From assembly GCA_023336765.1 (NCBI GenBank), contig JAMBLL010000363.1:1-7128 (forward strand): a stretch of DNA of 7,128 nucleotides. Reading direction: 5' to 3'. This document shows, piece by piece, positions 5,673 to 7,128 of the stretch; the stretch's first letter is position 1; every line of letters starts with the position of its first letter. This DNA is from Actinomycetes bacterium (lineage in GTDB: Bacteria > Actinomycetota > Acidimicrobiia > Spongiisociales > UBA5794). The position numbers were made by a program, and so were the translations under genes. A model generated the notes under the pieces. That model was not told where the DNA came from. It saw only the letters and a list, made by a program, of their open reading frames with translations, and did no database searches.

Positions 5673-7019
5673 ATGGAAGGAACTACAGACTTTGCCTGGG
5701 GTGTTGGTACCTCGGCCTATCAGATCGAGGGGGCGTGGCAGAGCGATGGCAAAGGGGAATCGATCTGGGATCGGTTCCTCCATGACCGTGGAATCAGGCC
5801 CGATGGTGATGTTGCATGCGACCACTACAACCGCCTCGACGATGACCTTGACCTGCTCGCAAGCCTCGGGGTCAACGCGTATCGGTTCTCCACAGCATGG
5901 GCCCGGGTGCTCCCTGATGGGATCGGTGACGTCAACACTCCAGGCCTTGCGTTCTATGACCGCCTCGTCGATGGCCTACTAGCCAGAGGTATCACCCCAT
6001 GGATAACCCTGTACCACTGGGACCTCCCGCAGGCGCTTCACGAACAGGGCGGGTGGCCCGAACGTGTATCGGTCGATTGGTTCGCCCGATACACACAGGT
6101 CATGGCGGACCACTTCGGTGACCGGGTCAAGAACTGGATCACCATCAACGAACCCTGGGTCTCGTCGTTCCTCGGGTACCGCGACGGGATCTTCGCCCCA
6201 GGAGAACAGGACTTCGCCACCGCACTGCGCTCAGCCCACCACCAACTTCTCGCCCACGGAGTCGCAACCCGCATCATCCGTGAGGCCGTCCCAGGGGCCC
6301 GAGTCGGCATCGCTCTCGATTGTCGGCCCGCGATTCCTGCGAGCCCCGCCATCGAGGACATCGAGGCGACGAAACACTTCGACGGATTCCGGAACCGCTG
6401 GTTCTTCGACCCTGTTTTCGGCAAGGGCTACCCGACAGACATGCTCGATGGCTACTCCGCAACAGGGAGGTTGCCAGCCGACCTCGTCCTGGCCGGCGAC
6501 CTCTCCACGATCGCCGAACCTGTCGATTTCTGTGGCATCAACTACTACACATCGATCCGGATCGATGCCTCAGCGAAGGAACAGGAGTTCAGCGAGGGTC
6601 CGGTCGGCAACCCCGCCGCACCGGGACATACCGAGATGGGCTGGCGTATCGACCCGGATGCTCTCACGGCTTTCGTTCGACGTGTACACGATGAGTGGCA
6701 GCCGGCATCGATCGTCATCACCGAGAACGGGGCGTCGTTCTCCGATGAGCCGGGGATCGATGGCAGGGTCCACGACATGGCCAGGATCGAGTATCTCGAT
6801 CAGCACATCTCCCAGATCGACCAACTCCGAGAAGAGGGGATCCCCGTCGACGGGTACTTCGTGTGGAGTTTCCTTGACAACCTCGAGTGGGTGAGCGGTT
6901 TCGCCCAGCGGTTCGGCCTCGTCCATGTTGATCACAGCACCCAGGTACGGACCATCAAGGACTCCGGATACTGGTACCGGGACCGCATCGCAACCGGCAG
7001 GGCGAACCCTGCCGGTTGA
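5673..7019 (+). CDS. GH1 family beta-glucosidase
   Basis: A 448-residue enzyme of glycoside hydrolase family 1, a retaining (beta/alpha)8 barrel that releases terminal beta-glucosyl (or galactosyl/fucosyl) residues. No signal peptide is seen, so it is probably cytoplasmic. The N-terminal FAWGVGTSAYQIEGAW (7-22) includes substrate-binding Gln17. His115 lies in LYHWDLPQ. Asn159-Glu160 in TINEP is the acid/base. Glu351 in ITENG is the nucleophile, and FVWSFLDNLEW (396-406) is the glycone/aglycone site. All catalytic residues are present and length is typical. I chose ATG 5673 because GH1 proteins usually begin 8-10 residues before WG. ATG 5652 would add seven residues and has only a weak GGGA site. 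The gene is divergent from the kinase, so shared control is possible. The last codons form a strong hairpin. Confidence 0.95.
   Translation: MEGTTDFAWGVGTSAYQIEGAWQSDGKGESIWDRFLHDRGIRPDGDVACDHYNRLDDDLDLLASLGVNAYRFSTAWARVLPDGIGDVNTPGLAFYDRLVDGLLARGITPWITLYHWDLPQALHEQGGWPERVSVDWFARYTQVMADHFGDRVKNWITINEPWVSSFLGYRDGIFAPGEQDFATALRSAHHQLLAHGVATRIIREAVPGARVGIALDCRPAIPASPAIEDIEATKHFDGFRNRWFFDPVFGKGYPTDMLDGYSATGRLPADLVLAGDLSTIAEPVDFCGINYYTSIRIDASAKEQEFSEGPVGNPAAPGHTEMGWRIDPDALTAFVRRVHDEWQPASIVITENGASFSDEPGIDGRVHDMARIEYLDQHISQIDQLREEGIPVDGYFVWSFLDNLEWVSGFAQRFGLVHVDHSTQVRTIKDSGYWYRDRIATGRANPAG
6992..7017 (+). terminator. Perfect 11-bp hairpin spanning the end of the beta-glucosidase gene
   Basis: AACCGGCAGGG (6992-7002) and CCCTGCCGGTT (7007-7017) pair perfectly around CGAA. 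The stem lies in the final codons and its last base is the first base of TGA. There is no T-run, so it would be a tail-less terminator or an RNA-stabilising 3' structure. It stands just before tRNA-Ile. Confidence 0.55.
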
Positions 7020-7029
7020 CAAGCCAGGT

Positions 7030-7038
7030 TGGTAACCT
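7030..7038 (+). promoter_or_regulatory. Candidate extended -10 for tRNA-Ile
   Basis: TGGTAACCT combines TGn with a TANNNT hexamer and would start RNA near 7045, about 8 nt before the mature tRNA. At 17 nt upstream the -35 position falls in the hairpin (TGCCGG, a poor match). A perfect TTGACA at 7016-7021 is only 11 nt away, too close to pair with it. Confidence 0.35.
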
Positions 7039-7052
7039 TGCGCATCCCGCAC

Positions 7053-7127
7053 GGGCCTGTAGCTCAGCCTGGTTAGAGCGCATCCCTGATAAGGATGAGG
7101 TCCCTGGTTCAAATCCAGGTAGGCCCA
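7053..7127 (+). tRNA. tRNA-Ile (anticodon GAT)
   Basis: A complete 75-nt cloverleaf. The acceptor arms GGGCCTG and TAGGCCC pair, with one G-U at the base. The D-arm is GCTC/GAGC, the anticodon stem CATCC/GGATG with loop CTGATAA (anticodon GAT), and the T-arm CCTGG/CCAGG with loop TTCAAAT. The discriminator is A. One base follows before the window ends, so an encoded CCA cannot be judged. It starts 33 nt after the beta-glucosidase stop and is not beside rRNA genes within the window. Confidence 0.97.
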
Positions 7128-7128
7128 C

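Noticed and set aside
6064..6894. Rightward open frame of 276 codons inside the GH1 gene
   Set aside because: It is out of frame with the GH1 reading, rich in Ser/Thr/Arg/Pro, and carries no motif. The GH1 catalytic motifs are in the other frame.
7016..7021. Perfect TTGACA as the -35 of tRNA-Ile
   Set aside because: The nearest TANNNT (7033-7038) is only 11 nt away, and nothing at 16-18 nt resembles a -10. It probably arises by chance around the stop codon.
6570..7112. Leftward open frame of 180 codons at the right end
   Set aside because: It is antisense to the GH1 gene and runs through tRNA-Ile, so it is a shadow frame.

Overview
This window looks like an ordinary stretch of chromosome from a moderately GC-rich bacterium, most likely an actinomycete-type organism (Actinomycetota, possibly Acidimicrobiia). 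The hints are a steroid/actinobacterial-style thiolase, a NarL-type two-component pair with a multi-pass membrane kinase, GTG starts and 4-bp coupled overlaps. No marker gene fixes the phylum, so this placement is inference.

Layout. Four genes run leftward at the left end: a DUF2269-like four-helix membrane protein (1701-2159), tRNA-Ala(TGC) (1519-1591), a thiolase (340-1497), and a tiny membrane-anchored zinc-ribbon-like protein (113-343) that overlaps the thiolase end by GTGA. The thiolase starts only 21 nt past the tRNA 3' end, and no strong terminator separates any of the four, so they may share a transcript. Divergent from this set is a 12-helix MFS transporter (2274-3506, +). It ends in a convergent region carrying a perfect 18-bp palindrome and a GAAA-loop terminator. 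Leftward from 5563 to 3756 is a two-component operon: a membrane histidine kinase and a NarL/FixJ response regulator joined by an ATGA overlap. Divergent from the kinase, over a control region of about 110 bp, is a GH1 beta-glucosidase (5673-7019, +). A complete tRNA-Ile(GAT) follows it at the right edge.

How the genes may fit together. The clearest functional guess is that the kinase/regulator pair shares its control region with the beta-glucosidase, so sensing and glycoside breakdown could be linked. The thiolase works in acyl-CoA metabolism, and its small zinc-ribbon partner is of unknown function. Substrates of the MFS and DUF2269-like proteins are not evident.

No CRISPR array, insertion sequence, phage or defence gene is visible. 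The points worth a second look are small: a possible 6-codon leader ORF coupled to the kinase start, 7-bp periodic repeats just after the stop codons of three leftward genes, an 11-bp perfect hairpin encoded by the last codons of the beta-glucosidase, and a tRNA-thiolase transcript arrangement.
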